From assembly GCF_003731765.1 (NCBI RefSeq), contig NZ_MOAL01000004.1, positions 2,232,001 to 2,296,000 of the forward strand: 64,000 nt of DNA. The letters are read 5' to 3'. Shown here in pieces: positions 56,027 through 64,000 of the stretch; position 1 is the first letter of the stretch, and every line of letters starts with the position of its first letter. The translations under genes were made by a program, and so were the position numbers. Source of the DNA: Pseudomonas chlororaphis. Its GTDB lineage: Bacteria > Pseudomonadota > Gammaproteobacteria > Pseudomonadales > Pseudomonadaceae. Under the pieces are notes generated by a model. It searched no databases and was not told the origin of the DNA. It was given only the letters and a program-made list of their open reading frames with translations.

Positions 56027-56137
56027 CGCGCGCTTAAGCGTTCGTACCTTCGCACAAGCCACCCCGGCGGATTCTGCGCTAAGCACAATTGCCCGGCCGC
56101 GCCCTGCCCGCGCACAGTCAGCCTTCGATCAACAGCA

Positions 56138-57535
56138 ATGGGCACGACGATGAAGCGGTCACTCTGGCTCCAGGAAATAGCCGATGAACTGACGCCGGCA
56201 CCGGCACTTGAGGGTCGGCACTCGGTCGACATCGCCATTCTCGGCGGCGGTTTTGTCGGGCTGTGGACCGCCTTGCGCATCCGTGAACTGGCCCCGGAAA
56301 AGACTGTGGCGATCCTCGAACAGGACATCTGCGGTGGCGGCGCCTCGGGGCGCAACGGCGGCTTTGTCATGTCCTGGTGGCCGAAGATCAGCTCCCTCAC
56401 GGCCCTCTGCGGGCGCGAAGAAGCCCTGCGCCTGGCCCGGGCGTCGGTGCAGGCGATCGATGAGATCGAAGGGTTTTGCCAGGCCCATGGCATCGACGCG
56501 CACTTTCGCCGCGCCGGTTGGCTCTGGACCGCCACCAGCGAGGCCCAGCGCGGCGCCTGGGAAGGTGTGCGGCGCACCTGCGGGCAACTGGGTGAACAGG
56601 TGTTCAGCCCCCTGGACAGCGCCGACGTGGCTCGCCGCAGCGGTTCGTCCCGGCATCTGGAGGGGGTGCTGGAAGCCAGCAACGCCACGGTGCAGCCGGC
56701 GCGCCTGGTCCGCGGCCTGCGGCGAGTGGCCCTGGAACAAGGGGTTCGGATTTTCGAGAACAGCCAAGTCAGCAAAATGGAACCCGGCCAACCCACTCGG
56801 CTGCACACCGAGCACGGCCAGTTACAGGCGCAGCGCGTGGTCCTGGCCACCAACGCCTGGGCCGCCGAGCTGCCGGAACTGCGCCGCAGCCTGTTGCCGG
56901 TGAGCAGCACCATCATTGCCACGGCCCCCATCCCCCAGCGGCTGCAAGAGATTGGCTGGACCGGTGGCGAGGCGATCACCGACTCGCAACTGATGGTCGA
57001 CTATTACCGCACCACCCGCGACGGGCGCATCGTCTTCGGCAAGGGCACCGGGCTGATGTCCTTTGCCAGCCGGGTCGGCCAGCGCTATGACCAGTTGCCG
57101 CAACTGCACGCCGAGGTCGAAGCCGACTTTCGCCGCACCTACCCACAACTGGCGGACGTGGCCATCGAGCACAGCTGGTCGGGGCCGATCGACCGCACCT
57201 ACGACAGCCTGCCGATCTTCGGCCAGTTGAAAAGCTGCCCGGGGGTGGTCTACGGCCTGGGCTGGAGTGGCAACGGTGTCGGCCCCAGCCGCCTCGGCGG
57301 GCGCATTCTGGCCAGCCTGGCCCTGGGCCTGGACGATGCCTGGAGCCACTGCGGCCTGGTCAATCGCCGGGTGCGCCACTTCCCCCCGGAGCCCCTGCGC
57401 TACTGCGGCGGGCAACTGGTGCGCAACGCAGTGCAACGCAAGGAGCGGGCCGAAGCCCAAGGCCGCGCGCCCTCGTGGCTCGACCGCAGCCTGGCGAGCC
57501 TGGCCCCCTCGGGCCTCGAAGACAAAGCCATCTGA
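56138..57535 (+). CDS. FAD-dependent amine/amino-acid oxidase (DAO family)
   Basis: A 465-residue flavoprotein. The dinucleotide motif is VDIAILGGGFVGLWTALRI near 30-48, followed by EQDICGGGASGRNGGFVMSWW; the C-terminal FAD block is GVVYGLGWSGNGVGPSRLGGRIL. The type is close to gamma-glutamylputrescine oxidase (PuuB)-like enzymes. A cupin gene follows after 15 nt and a polyamine-type binding protein lies beyond, which supports an amine as substrate. Neither ATG (56138, 56150) has a strong ribosome-binding site. Confidence 0.8.
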   Translation: MGTTMKRSLWLQEIADELTPAPALEGRHSVDIAILGGGFVGLWTALRIRELAPEKTVAILEQDICGGGASGRNGGFVMSWWPKISSLTALCGREEALRLARASVQAIDEIEGFCQAHGIDAHFRRAGWLWTATSEAQRGAWEGVRRTCGQLGEQVFSPLDSADVARRSGSSRHLEGVLEASNATVQPARLVRGLRRVALEQGVRIFENSQVSKMEPGQPTRLHTEHGQLQAQRVVLATNAWAAELPELRRSLLPVSSTIIATAPIPQRLQEIGWTGGEAITDSQLMVDYYRTTRDGRIVFGKGTGLMSFASRVGQRYDQLPQLHAEVEADFRRTYPQLADVAIEHSWSGPIDRTYDSLPIFGQLKSCPGVVYGLGWSGNGVGPSRLGGRILASLALGLDDAWSHCGLVNRRVRHFPPEPLRYCGGQLVRNAVQRKERAEAQGRAPSWLDRSLASLAPSGLEDKAI

Positions 57536-57550
57536 CCCCGGAGAAACACC

Positions 57551-57895
57551 ATGCCCTCACCCATTCTGTTCAGCGACACCGCGCACCTGCCCCTGGGCCG
57601 GCCCGAACCGGTCAAGGTGCCCCTCGGCACGCCCGTTGCCGAAACCCGACTGTTGGCCCAAGACGCCGGCCAGTCACTGCTGACCGGGGTCTGGGAGTGC
57701 TCCCCCGGACGCTGGCGCCGCCAAGTGCTGGAGCGCGAGTTCAGCCACATCATCGCCGGTCATTGCCGGTTCATTCCCGATGACGGCCCGGCCCTGGAAC
57801 TGCGCGCCGGGGACGCGGTGCTGTTTCCGGCCAACTGCCAGGGCATCTGGGAGGTGCGGGAAACCCTGCGCAAGAGCTTTGTGATCATTCCTTGA
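57551..57895 (+). CDS. Small cupin protein (EutQ/DUF861-like)
   Basis: A 114-residue single cupin: LTGVWECSPGRWRRQVLEREFSHIIAGHCRF in two blocks, then ELRAGDAVLFPANCQGIWEV. Such proteins often accompany FAD amine oxidases of the DAO family; the role is not known. It probably shares a transcript with the oxidase. Its last 11 bases overlap the 3' end of the convergent pucR-like gene. Confidence 0.8.
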   Translation: MPSPILFSDTAHLPLGRPEPVKVPLGTPVAETRLLAQDAGQSLLTGVWECSPGRWRRQVLEREFSHIIAGHCRFIPDDGPALELRAGDAVLFPANCQGIWEVRETLRKSFVIIP

Positions 57896-59390
57896 GTGTC
57901 ACGGCGCCCGGCTCGATGCCCGCGACCTCGGCGCTGCGCAGGGCGAACCAGAGAATCGCCACGTCCTCGGTGGCGTCCAGGGAGCGCCCGGTGATTTCTT
58001 CGATGCGGCGGATGCGATAAACCAGGGTCTGCTTGTGCACGTGCAGCTCCCGGGCCGCGCTCAACCAGGAGCGGTTGTGCTCCAGGAACACCCGCAGGGT
58101 GCGCAATAGCGGCGCGCCTTGCTGCTGGTCGTAATCCGCCAGGCGCCCCAGGACCCGGCGAAAAGTCTGCACCGCGCCGTCCAGGCTTTGGGCCAGCCAC
58201 GGCGCCGTGGCGCCCATGTGTTCGTAACGTGCCAGGGGCTGCTCGGCACAGGCATGGGCCAACGCCAGACGCGCCTCACGCAGGGCCTCCAGGCAACGTT
58301 CGGCATGCCCCAGGGGATTGCTCAGCCCCAGCCAGCTCTGCAACCGCGCCTGGACCTGGGCCGGGGCCGATTCCTGCCAGAGCAAGACCATCAATTCTTC
58401 ACCCTGGACCCGCAACAACGCCTGCACACCGTCGCGGCACAGGCCATCATCCAATTCGCTAAGCTCGCGCCCGGCCCGCGGCGCCACCGCCACCCGCAGG
58501 TTCTGCAGATCGGCGCCAAAGGGCGCCAGGCGCTCGCTCACCTGGCGCGCCGACAAGCGTTGCTGGAACAGGTCATCGAGCAACTCCGAAGCAAGGCGCA
58601 GATGACGTTCGCGTTCCACCTGCAAACGCGCCAACTCCATGCCCAGTACCGCCACCACATGGTGCAACAGGCCGTAATCCGGCAGGTCCGCGCCCTGGGC
58701 CACCAGCACACAGGGACGGCGGCTGGGCACCGCCATCGACAAACCTTCAGCCTCGGCACCGCGCCAGCGTTGCACCACCGGCACGCTGCCCGGCGTGTCC
58801 AGGCGCCCGCGCAAGGCCTCGCGATCAGCCGTGGCCAATCCTTCCAGGCCGGGCAACCAGGGTTCCAGGGTCAGCGGATCGAGCAGTGTCAGCCGCGCCC
58901 GCAGGTCTTTTTCCAGGCGTTGCAACAGTGCTTCCAGGCCCAGCCCCTGAATGCCCATGCGCGCCGTTTCATACACCCGGCTGATGGCTTGCCGACGCTC
59001 AGCTTCCTGCTGCTGGTTGGCCTCGATGATGGCCCGGGTCACCGAAGAAAACGGCACGCCGTACTCGGTCATCAGCAAGGGAAAGCCCAAGGCCTCGGCC
59101 GCCTCCTGCAAGCCCTGCAAGTCGGCCGGGGCCTGCATGCCCTCGCCGATCATCAACCCGGCCAGCCCCGCTTCCTGCAGGTCGCGCACATAACGGCGCT
59201 GCTCCTCGAGCGCCACCGGGATACCGATACCGGTGCTCATCAGTAAATCCCCCGGGCCGAGCCACTGGGCCGGGTCCGCCAACTCGCAGACATGGGCCCA
59301 GCGCGCAGTACGCCCGCGCCCCTCAGCGCCGCTGATCAGCCGCGTGCGCAATTCGGGGGTTTCGACAAGGTCGCTGATGGTCAGGGGCAT
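57885..59390 (-). CDS. PucR-family transcriptional regulator
   Basis: A 501-residue regulator. The N-terminal PucR domain begins LTISDLVETPELRTRLISG with CELADPAQWLGPGDLLMSTG; a GGDEF-like middle region lacks the GGDEF residues; the C-terminal helix-turn-helix is LLRTLRVFLEHNRSWLSAARELHVHKQTLVYRIRRIEEITG (in blocks). It is divergent from the binding-protein gene at 59600 and convergent with the oxidase/cupin pair, so it likely controls this amine-use group. Start at 59390. Confidence 0.85.
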   Translation of the reverse strand: MPLTISDLVETPELRTRLISGAEGRGRTARWAHVCELADPAQWLGPGDLLMSTGIGIPVALEEQRRYVRDLQEAGLAGLMIGEGMQAPADLQGLQEAAEALGFPLLMTEYGVPFSSVTRAIIEANQQQEAERRQAISRVYETARMGIQGLGLEALLQRLEKDLRARLTLLDPLTLEPWLPGLEGLATADREALRGRLDTPGSVPVVQRWRGAEAEGLSMAVPSRRPCVLVAQGADLPDYGLLHHVVAVLGMELARLQVERERHLRLASELLDDLFQQRLSARQVSERLAPFGADLQNLRVAVAPRAGRELSELDDGLCRDGVQALLRVQGEELMVLLWQESAPAQVQARLQSWLGLSNPLGHAERCLEALREARLALAHACAEQPLARYEHMGATAPWLAQSLDGAVQTFRRVLGRLADYDQQQGAPLLRTLRVFLEHNRSWLSAARELHVHKQTLVYRIRRIEEITGRSLDATEDVAILWFALRSAEVAGIEPGAVTLKE

Positions 59391-59599
59391 GGGCTGTTTC
59401 CAGGGTGGCCAGGGTACCGGGGCGAGCAGAATGCCACCGCCGCAGCGGCCCGCACAGCCCCTCATACGGAGGTACTAAGGCCGCCTGCGGAATCTTAACT
59501 TGGTCTGATTGCCGCCCCAGCCCCACACCCCGGAGACTCCAAGCCGCAGGACCACACTGCCTGCCAGGCCTGCGTCGCGCCCTTCTGGAGATCTCAATA

Positions 59600-60616
59600 A
59601 TGAATAAGAAACTGACTCTGCCCCTCATGCTGTTGGCCTCGGCCCTCGGCTGCACCTCGGCCCTGGCCGACCTCACCGTGGTGTCCCATGGCGGCGCCAA
59701 CAAGGACGCCCAGGTGGCGGCCTTCTACAAGAGCTACGAAGCCGAGCATGGCACCCGGATCATCGCCGGTGAATTCAACGGCGAGCTGGCCAAGATCAAG
59801 GTCATGGTCGACACCGCCAGCGTCTCCTGGGACGTGGTGGAAATGGAGCTGCCGGAACTGGCCCGGGCCTGCGACGAAGGCTTGCTGGAAGAATTCAGTG
59901 TCGACCCGCAACTGGCCGCCCAGTTGCTGCCCGGCGCGGCCCAGACCTGCGGCGTGGGCTTCTTCGTCTGGTCCACGGTGCTGGCCTACAACGCCGACAA
60001 ACTGCAGGGCACGCCCCAGGGCTGGGCGGATTTCTGGGACCTGAAGAAATTCCCCGGCAAACGCGGCCTGCGCAAAGGCGCGATGTACACGATGGAGTTC
60101 GCCCTGTTGGCCGACGGCGTACCCAGCCAGGAGGTGTACCAGGTGCTGGGCACCCCCGAGGGCCAGGACCGGGCCTTTCGCAAGCTGGACCAGATCAAGT
60201 CGAGCATCCAGTGGTGGGAAGCCGGCGCCCAGCCGCCGCAATACCTGGCCTCCGGGGACGTGGTCATGAGCTCCGCCTACAGCGGCCGGATCAGCGCGGT
60301 GCAAGCCCAGAGCAACCTGCGCATCGTCTGGGACGGCGGCCTGTATGACATGGACGCCTGGGCCATTCCCCGGGGCGCGAAGAACCGCGCCGAGAGCCTG
60401 AAATTCATCACCCACAGCCTGCAGCCGCAACAGCAGAAAGCCTACGCCGAGCACATCGCCTACGCCCCGGTGAACCAGCAGGCCAACGCCCTGTTGGGCG
60501 AACAACGGCTAAACGTACTGCCCGACCTGACCCACCAACTGGCAATGAACCCCGGCTTCTGGGCCGACCATGGCGAACAATTGGAACAGCGCTTCAACGC
60601 CTGGGCGGCCCGCTAG
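59600..60616 (+). CDS. PotD-like periplasmic binding protein
   Basis: A 338-residue protein with a signal ending ALADL and a mature start TVVSHGGANKDAQVAAFYKSYE. WDVVEMELPELARACDEGLLE, GFFVWSTVLAYN and AYSGRISAVQAQSN fit the polyamine/spermidine-type extracellular binding proteins. A GGAG site precedes the ATG. No permease or ATPase follows: REP elements and a minus-strand gene come next, so the binding protein must work with a transporter encoded elsewhere or act as a sensor partner of the PucR group. The 209-nt gap upstream (59391-59599) holds the divergent promoters; I see no clear motif in it. Confidence 0.85.
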   Translation: MNKKLTLPLMLLASALGCTSALADLTVVSHGGANKDAQVAAFYKSYEAEHGTRIIAGEFNGELAKIKVMVDTASVSWDVVEMELPELARACDEGLLEEFSVDPQLAAQLLPGAAQTCGVGFFVWSTVLAYNADKLQGTPQGWADFWDLKKFPGKRGLRKGAMYTMEFALLADGVPSQEVYQVLGTPEGQDRAFRKLDQIKSSIQWWEAGAQPPQYLASGDVVMSSAYSGRISAVQAQSNLRIVWDGGLYDMDAWAIPRGAKNRAESLKFITHSLQPQQQKAYAEHIAYAPVNQQANALLGEQRLNVLPDLTHQLAMNPGFWADHGEQLEQRFNAWAAR

Positions 60617-60730
60617 GAACCGGCTTGCCAGCGCCTACGAGCAGCAAGATGCCGCGTGAAATCCTGTAGGAGCCGGCTTGCCGGCGATGGCGGTCTTGCA
60701 GGCCTCACCGCTGGCACGCCAGCGCCTAGG
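60614..60730. repeat. Array of REP-type palindromes
   Basis: Three related units: AACCGGCTTGCCAGCGCCTA near 60618-60637, TGTAGGAGCCGGCTTGCCGG near 60665-60684, and the inverted unit ACCGCTGGCACGCCAGCGCC near 60708-60727. The last two face each other as in a REP doublet. They fill the gap between two convergent genes. Confidence 0.7.
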
Positions 60731-60745
60731 GAACGGTGGTGCGAT

Positions 60746-61747
60746 TCAAGGCGCCGTCACCCGCCGTACCGTGCGAAAGCCCACGTGGGCGGTGGCCATA
60801 TCGGCCTCCTGGCGTTCCCGCGCAGCGACTCGGTAACGTTGGCAGTAATTGGCCGCGCAGAGGAACGAGCCGCCTTTGATCACCTGCCGTGGCGGGCCCT
60901 GGATCGGCAGGCGGCGCAGCAGGCCCGGGTCGCCGTTGGCGTGGTTCTGCAGCGGACCGCTGTACTGGTCGCCGGTCCATTCCCAGAGGTTGCCGATCAT
61001 GTCGAACAGGCCGTAGCCGTTGGCGGCGAAACACCCCACCGGGGCCACGCCGGCGTACCCGTCCTCGGCACTGTCGACCAACGGAAACACCCCTTGCCAA
61101 TAATTGGCGGTCGGCCGGCCCTGGTCATCCACCGGGGTTTCGTCCAGGGCCTGGCCCTGGCGCCCGCCCCGTGCGGCGTATTCCCATTCGGCTTCGCTGG
61201 GCAGGTCGTTGCCGCGCCATTGGGCGTAGGCCCGGGCATCGGCCAGGGTCACCAGGGCCACCGGCAGATTGCCAGCGACGCGTGCAGAACCTGGCCCTTG
61301 GGGCTGGCGCCAGTTGGCCCCGGCGACGAGGTGCCACCAGGCCAGAGGCAGGCTGCTGAGCGCGTCCTGGCTCGGCACCTGGAACAGCGCTGCACCGCCC
61401 TCACGTTCGGCGTCGGTGAGGTAACCGGTGGCGGCAACAAAAGCAGCGAACTGGGCCTGGGTCACCTCGGTACGGTCGATCCAGAAATCCCCCACCTGCA
61501 CCGGGCCCATCGGCCGCTCATCCGGGTAGCCCCGCTCACTGCCGGGGGTGTACTGCCCGCCCGTGATGCGCAGCATGCCCGCCAGCGGGTCCGCGCCCCA
61601 ATTCGGTGGCAAGCCGCCATAGACGGCGCAACCCCGGGCATCCCCGAGGCGCGCCAGGGCCGGCGCGGGCTGCCAACGGGCCAGGCCCACGCCCCAGGCG
61701 AGCAACAGCACGCCACCCAGCAGCAGCGCCAGGTGCCCACGCCTCAT
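60746..61747 (-). CDS. Formylglycine-generating enzyme (SUMF1 family)
   Basis: A 333-residue protein with an N-terminal hydrophobic segment, so probably membrane-anchored or exported. The FGE fold is shown by RITGGQYTPGSERGYPDERP, DRTEVTQAQFAAFVAATGYLTDAE (blocks) and NLWEWTGDQYSG. The catalytic Cys pair Cys297/Cys302 in KGGSFLCAANYCQRYR has the same spacing as Cys336/Cys341 of human FGE, so it should be active. It converts the Cys of CxPxR sulfatases to formylglycine. The start overlaps the sulfatase stop by 4 nt (ATGA). Confidence 0.9.
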   Translation of the reverse strand: MRRGHLALLLGGVLLLAWGVGLARWQPAPALARLGDARGCAVYGGLPPNWGADPLAGMLRITGGQYTPGSERGYPDERPMGPVQVGDFWIDRTEVTQAQFAAFVAATGYLTDAEREGGAALFQVPSQDALSSLPLAWWHLVAGANWRQPQGPGSARVAGNLPVALVTLADARAYAQWRGNDLPSEAEWEYAARGGRQGQALDETPVDDQGRPTANYWQGVFPLVDSAEDGYAGVAPVGCFAANGYGLFDMIGNLWEWTGDQYSGPLQNHANGDPGLLRRLPIQGPPRQVIKGGSFLCAANYCQRYRVAARERQEADMATAHVGFRTVRRVTAP

Positions 61748-63408
61748 GGTTGCCGCGGCGCCGGCGGTGCGACCACCCCCACTTGCCGCGCATAGCCCTG
61801 CCAGGCCTGGCGCAGGCGCTCCACCGTGGCCGGTTGGCTGGCGGCCAGGTCATGGCCTTCGCCACGATCCCGAGCCAGGTCGAACAGTTGCCAGTTCAGC
61901 GGCTGCGGCCCATCGCCAAAGCCCACCTGCCCGCGCATGCCCAGCAACTTCAGGTTGCCCTCGCGGTAGTAGAGGTTGCCGAACAGCTCACCGGCCAACA
62001 CCGGCTGCGCGCCATGAATCGCCGCTCCCTGTTGCAACAGCGGCAGCATCGACTGCCCGGTGATCGGGTGCTTGGGCTGGCCGGCATAACGATCCCCCGG
62101 GTCAGGGATAGCCGCCAGAGCGAGAAAGGTCGGCGCCAGATCGTCGACCCGTGCCACACCCCGTTCCAGGCCCTGGCGCCGTAACGCCTGGGGCAGTTGG
62201 ACCAGCGCCGGGACGCTGATCCCGCCTTCCGCCGGGGTGCCCTTGAACAGGCGGAACGGTGCCGCGCTGACCTCGGCCCAACGGGCGCCGTAGTCAATCT
62301 GCGAGCCACGCTTGCCGAGGTTGGCCAGGCGGTTATCGGTGTTCGGGCCCTTGGGGTAGAACTGCTCATGACGCTCGCCGGCCGCGCCGTTGTCGGACAT
62401 GAACACCACCAGGGTGTTGTCCAGTTGCCCGCTGGCCTTGAGGTACTCCAGCAGGCGCCCGACGTTGTGGTCGAGGTTGTCGACCATGGCCGCGTAGATT
62501 TCCATCTTGCGCGCTTCATAGGCGCGGCCCTCGGCGTCGAGTTGGTCCCAGGACGGCAATTGCGGATTGGCCGGCAAGGTGGCTGCCGGGACAAAATCGG
62601 CGCTGATCAGCCCGCGCTGCTTGAGCCGCTCGATGCGCGCCAAACGTACCGCGTCGTAGCCCTGGTCATAGCGCCCACGGTACTTGTCCAGGTAGGCCGC
62701 CGGTGCCTGCAACGGCCAATGGGGCGACGTGAAGGCGGCGTAGGCAAAAAACGGCTGCCCCGCGGCCCGCGGCTGGCTGAGGTAGCTGATCAGCTTGTCG
62801 GTATAGAAATCCGTGGAGTAGAAGTCCTCGGGCAAGGTCACCGGCTGGCCGTTCTCCCGGTAATGCACTTGCTCGATCTTGGTCGGCTCGACGTCGGCAG
62901 GCTTGAAGTGCGAGGCGCCGCCCTCCAGCAGGGTAAAAGACTGCTGGAAGCCGCGGCGATCCGGGCCCTGGTCCGGCTCCAGGCCCAAGTGCCATTTGCC
63001 CACCATGCTGGTGCGGTAACCGCCATCCTGAAGCAACTGGGCGATGGAGTGCACCTGCTGGTTGAGGTAGCCCTCGTACCCCGGCTTGCCACGCTGGAAG
63101 GGTTGCAAGCCTTCGGCCATGCTGCCCAGCCCCGCCAGGTGGTTGTCGGTGCCCGACATCAGCATCGAGCGGGTCGGCGAACAGGTGGGCGCCGCATACA
63201 TGTTGGTCAGTTGCAGGCCGTTGGCCGCCAACTGGTCGAGGTTGGGCGTGTGAATCTCGCCCCCGAACGCACCGAGGTCGGAATAGCCCAGGTCATCGGC
63301 AACGATCAGCAGGATATTCGGCCGCGGCGCCTCGGCGGCCAACACACCCTGGCTGGCCAGGGCCAGCATGGCCCACAGCGGGGCCACAACAGACAAGCAC
63401 TTGAACAC
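61744..63408 (-). CDS. Periplasmic arylsulfatase (Cys type)
   Basis: A 554-residue sulfatase with a signal ending VLAAE. Metal-site Asp pair in LLIVADDLGYSD; the sulfatase signature is Cys76-S-P-T-Arg80, followed by SMLMSGTDNH; MVGKWHLG and FMSDNGAAGE complete the active site. It needs formylglycine at Cys76, which the neighbouring gene would make. It releases sulfate from aryl or alkyl sulfate esters, probably for sulfur supply. It follows the cyclase-family gene by 3 nt. Confidence 0.9.
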   Translation of the reverse strand: MFKCLSVVAPLWAMLALASQGVLAAEAPRPNILLIVADDLGYSDLGAFGGEIHTPNLDQLAANGLQLTNMYAAPTCSPTRSMLMSGTDNHLAGLGSMAEGLQPFQRGKPGYEGYLNQQVHSIAQLLQDGGYRTSMVGKWHLGLEPDQGPDRRGFQQSFTLLEGGASHFKPADVEPTKIEQVHYRENGQPVTLPEDFYSTDFYTDKLISYLSQPRAAGQPFFAYAAFTSPHWPLQAPAAYLDKYRGRYDQGYDAVRLARIERLKQRGLISADFVPAATLPANPQLPSWDQLDAEGRAYEARKMEIYAAMVDNLDHNVGRLLEYLKASGQLDNTLVVFMSDNGAAGERHEQFYPKGPNTDNRLANLGKRGSQIDYGARWAEVSAAPFRLFKGTPAEGGISVPALVQLPQALRRQGLERGVARVDDLAPTFLALAAIPDPGDRYAGQPKHPITGQSMLPLLQQGAAIHGAQPVLAGELFGNLYYREGNLKLLGMRGQVGFGDGPQPLNWQLFDLARDRGEGHDLAASQPATVERLRQAWQGYARQVGVVAPPAPRQP

Positions 63409-63411
63409 GGC

Positions 63412-64000
63412 TCACTCCTCGAAAATTGCCACGGCCCGCACGAACCCCGCCGAGGCCCGGCGGATCTTGTAGGGAAAGCACGACACGGTGAACCCGGTGG
63501 CCGGCAGGCTTTCCAGGTTGGCCAGTTTCTCCATCTGGCCGTAGCCGATATCGCGCCCGGCCTTGTGCCCTTCCCAGATGATCGAGGCATCGCCGCTGGC
63601 ATTGAAGCGCTCGCGGGTGTACTTGAACGGCGCGTCCCAGCTCCAGGCATCGGTGCCCACCACCCGCACCCCACGTTCCAGCAGGTACATCGTCGCCTCG
63701 CGGCCCATGCCGATGCCGGCGTCGAGGTAGCCCGGCTGGCCGAACAGGGCCCCGGCCCGGGTGTTGACCAGGACGATGTCCAACGGCTGCAGCTCATGTT
63801 CGATGCGCGCCAGTTCGTCGGCGACTTGCTGCGCGGTCACCACGTGGCCGTCGGGCAGGTGGCGGAAGTCCAGCTTGACCCCCGCTTGCAGGCACCACTC
63901 CAGCGGCAGTTCATCGATGCCGAAGGCCGGCTGGCCGCCGTCGGTGGTGGATGCGTAATGCCAAGGGGCATCCATGTGAGTGCCGCTGTGGGTGGTGATC
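63412..64000 (-). CDS. Cyclase-family metal hydrolase (KynB-like), N-terminus cut off
   Basis: The gene runs off the end of the window; 196 codons plus the stop are visible. HSGTHMDAPWHY at the cut edge is the family's metal-binding motif (HxGTHxDxPxH); VLVNTRAG, GTDAWSWD and FTVSCFPYKIRRASAGFVRAVAIFEE at the C-terminus agree. Members hydrolyse cyclic amides or N-formylkynurenine. It is the upstream gene of the operon with the sulfatase; a shared substrate is not evident. Confidence 0.8.
   Translation of the reverse strand, partial: ITTHSGTHMDAPWHYASTTDGGQPAFGIDELPLEWCLQAGVKLDFRHLPDGHVVTAQQVADELARIEHELQPLDIVLVNTRAGALFGQPGYLDAGIGMGREATMYLLERGVRVVGTDAWSWDAPFKYTRERFNASGDASIIWEGHKAGRDIGYGQMEKLANLESLPATGFTVSCFPYKIRRASAGFVRAVAIFEE

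Noticed and set aside
57885-59390. Active diguanylate cyclase within the PucR-type protein
   Set aside because: The middle region lacks the GGDEF signature; such regions are degenerate in PucR-family regulators.

Overview
This is a GC-rich, gene-dense chromosomal segment that reads as Pseudomonas of the fluorescens group. The feruloyl-CoA hydratase-lyase matches, from memory and over nearly its whole length, the P. fluorescens enzyme and keeps all of its known active-site residues. OprD-type porins, REP-type palindromes, AANAANAA (Hfq/Crc) motifs and Fur boxes fit the same genus. No rRNA, tRNA, CRISPR array, IS element or prophage was seen.

Region 1 (1-20.9 kb) is a surface/secretion locus. 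It holds the end of a tad (Flp pilus) cluster (tadC fragment, tadD, tadE, tadF-like, a DUF454 protein, a tiny membrane protein, tadG). A 3154-residue exoprotein follows with a LEPR-type leader, four beta-propellers and cadherin/Ig-like repeats. After it come a TolC-like lipoprotein, a periplasmic adaptor, a GAF-membrane-HlyD protein and a fusion of an M50-type membrane metalloprotease with a HlyD-like adaptor, then a heme oxygenase. No ABC ATPase is present. A TTAAG-N4-CTTAA element occurs four times, upstream of four units of this locus; in three it lies exactly 25 nt ahead of a -35-like hexamer, and two of those promoters also carry a Fur box. This is the best candidate for an undescribed system: a tad-linked, iron-responsive, ATPase-less export route for a giant LEPR exoprotein.

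Region 2 (20.9-32.1 kb) is the ferulate/hydroxycinnamate pathway: ech, vdh, fcs, a thiolase and an acyl-CoA dehydrogenase on the minus strand, a divergent MarR regulator, an OprD porin and an aromatic-acid MFS importer. Region 3 (32.1-39.4 kb) has a polysaccharide deacetylase lipoprotein, an unexplained structured intergenic stretch, and an ABC importer operon with two unrelated binding proteins, a gamma-glutamyltransferase-like enzyme and a GntR regulator. Region 4 (39.8-50.0 kb) is a coniferyl/aromatic alcohol module: amidase, MFS, two Phenol_MetA-type outer-membrane proteins, an AraC regulator, coniferyl-alcohol dehydrogenase, aldehyde dehydrogenase with a sigma-54 promoter, and a divergent XylR/DmpR-type activator. 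A sequence close to the ferulate operator lies in front of that activator, which may link regions 2 and 4.

Region 5 (50.0-64 kb) is mixed metabolism: an alcohol dehydrogenase, a QorB/QorR-like pair, a DUF4303/HEAT protein, a MarR-GNAT fusion, a hydrolase, a PucR-linked amine-oxidase/cupin/binding-protein group, REP elements, and an arylsulfatase with its formylglycine-generating enzyme and a cyclase-family hydrolase cut by the window end.

Starts were chosen by eye from ribosome-binding sites, promoter positions and stop/start overlaps. Family names come from recognised motifs and remembered homologues, not from a database search.
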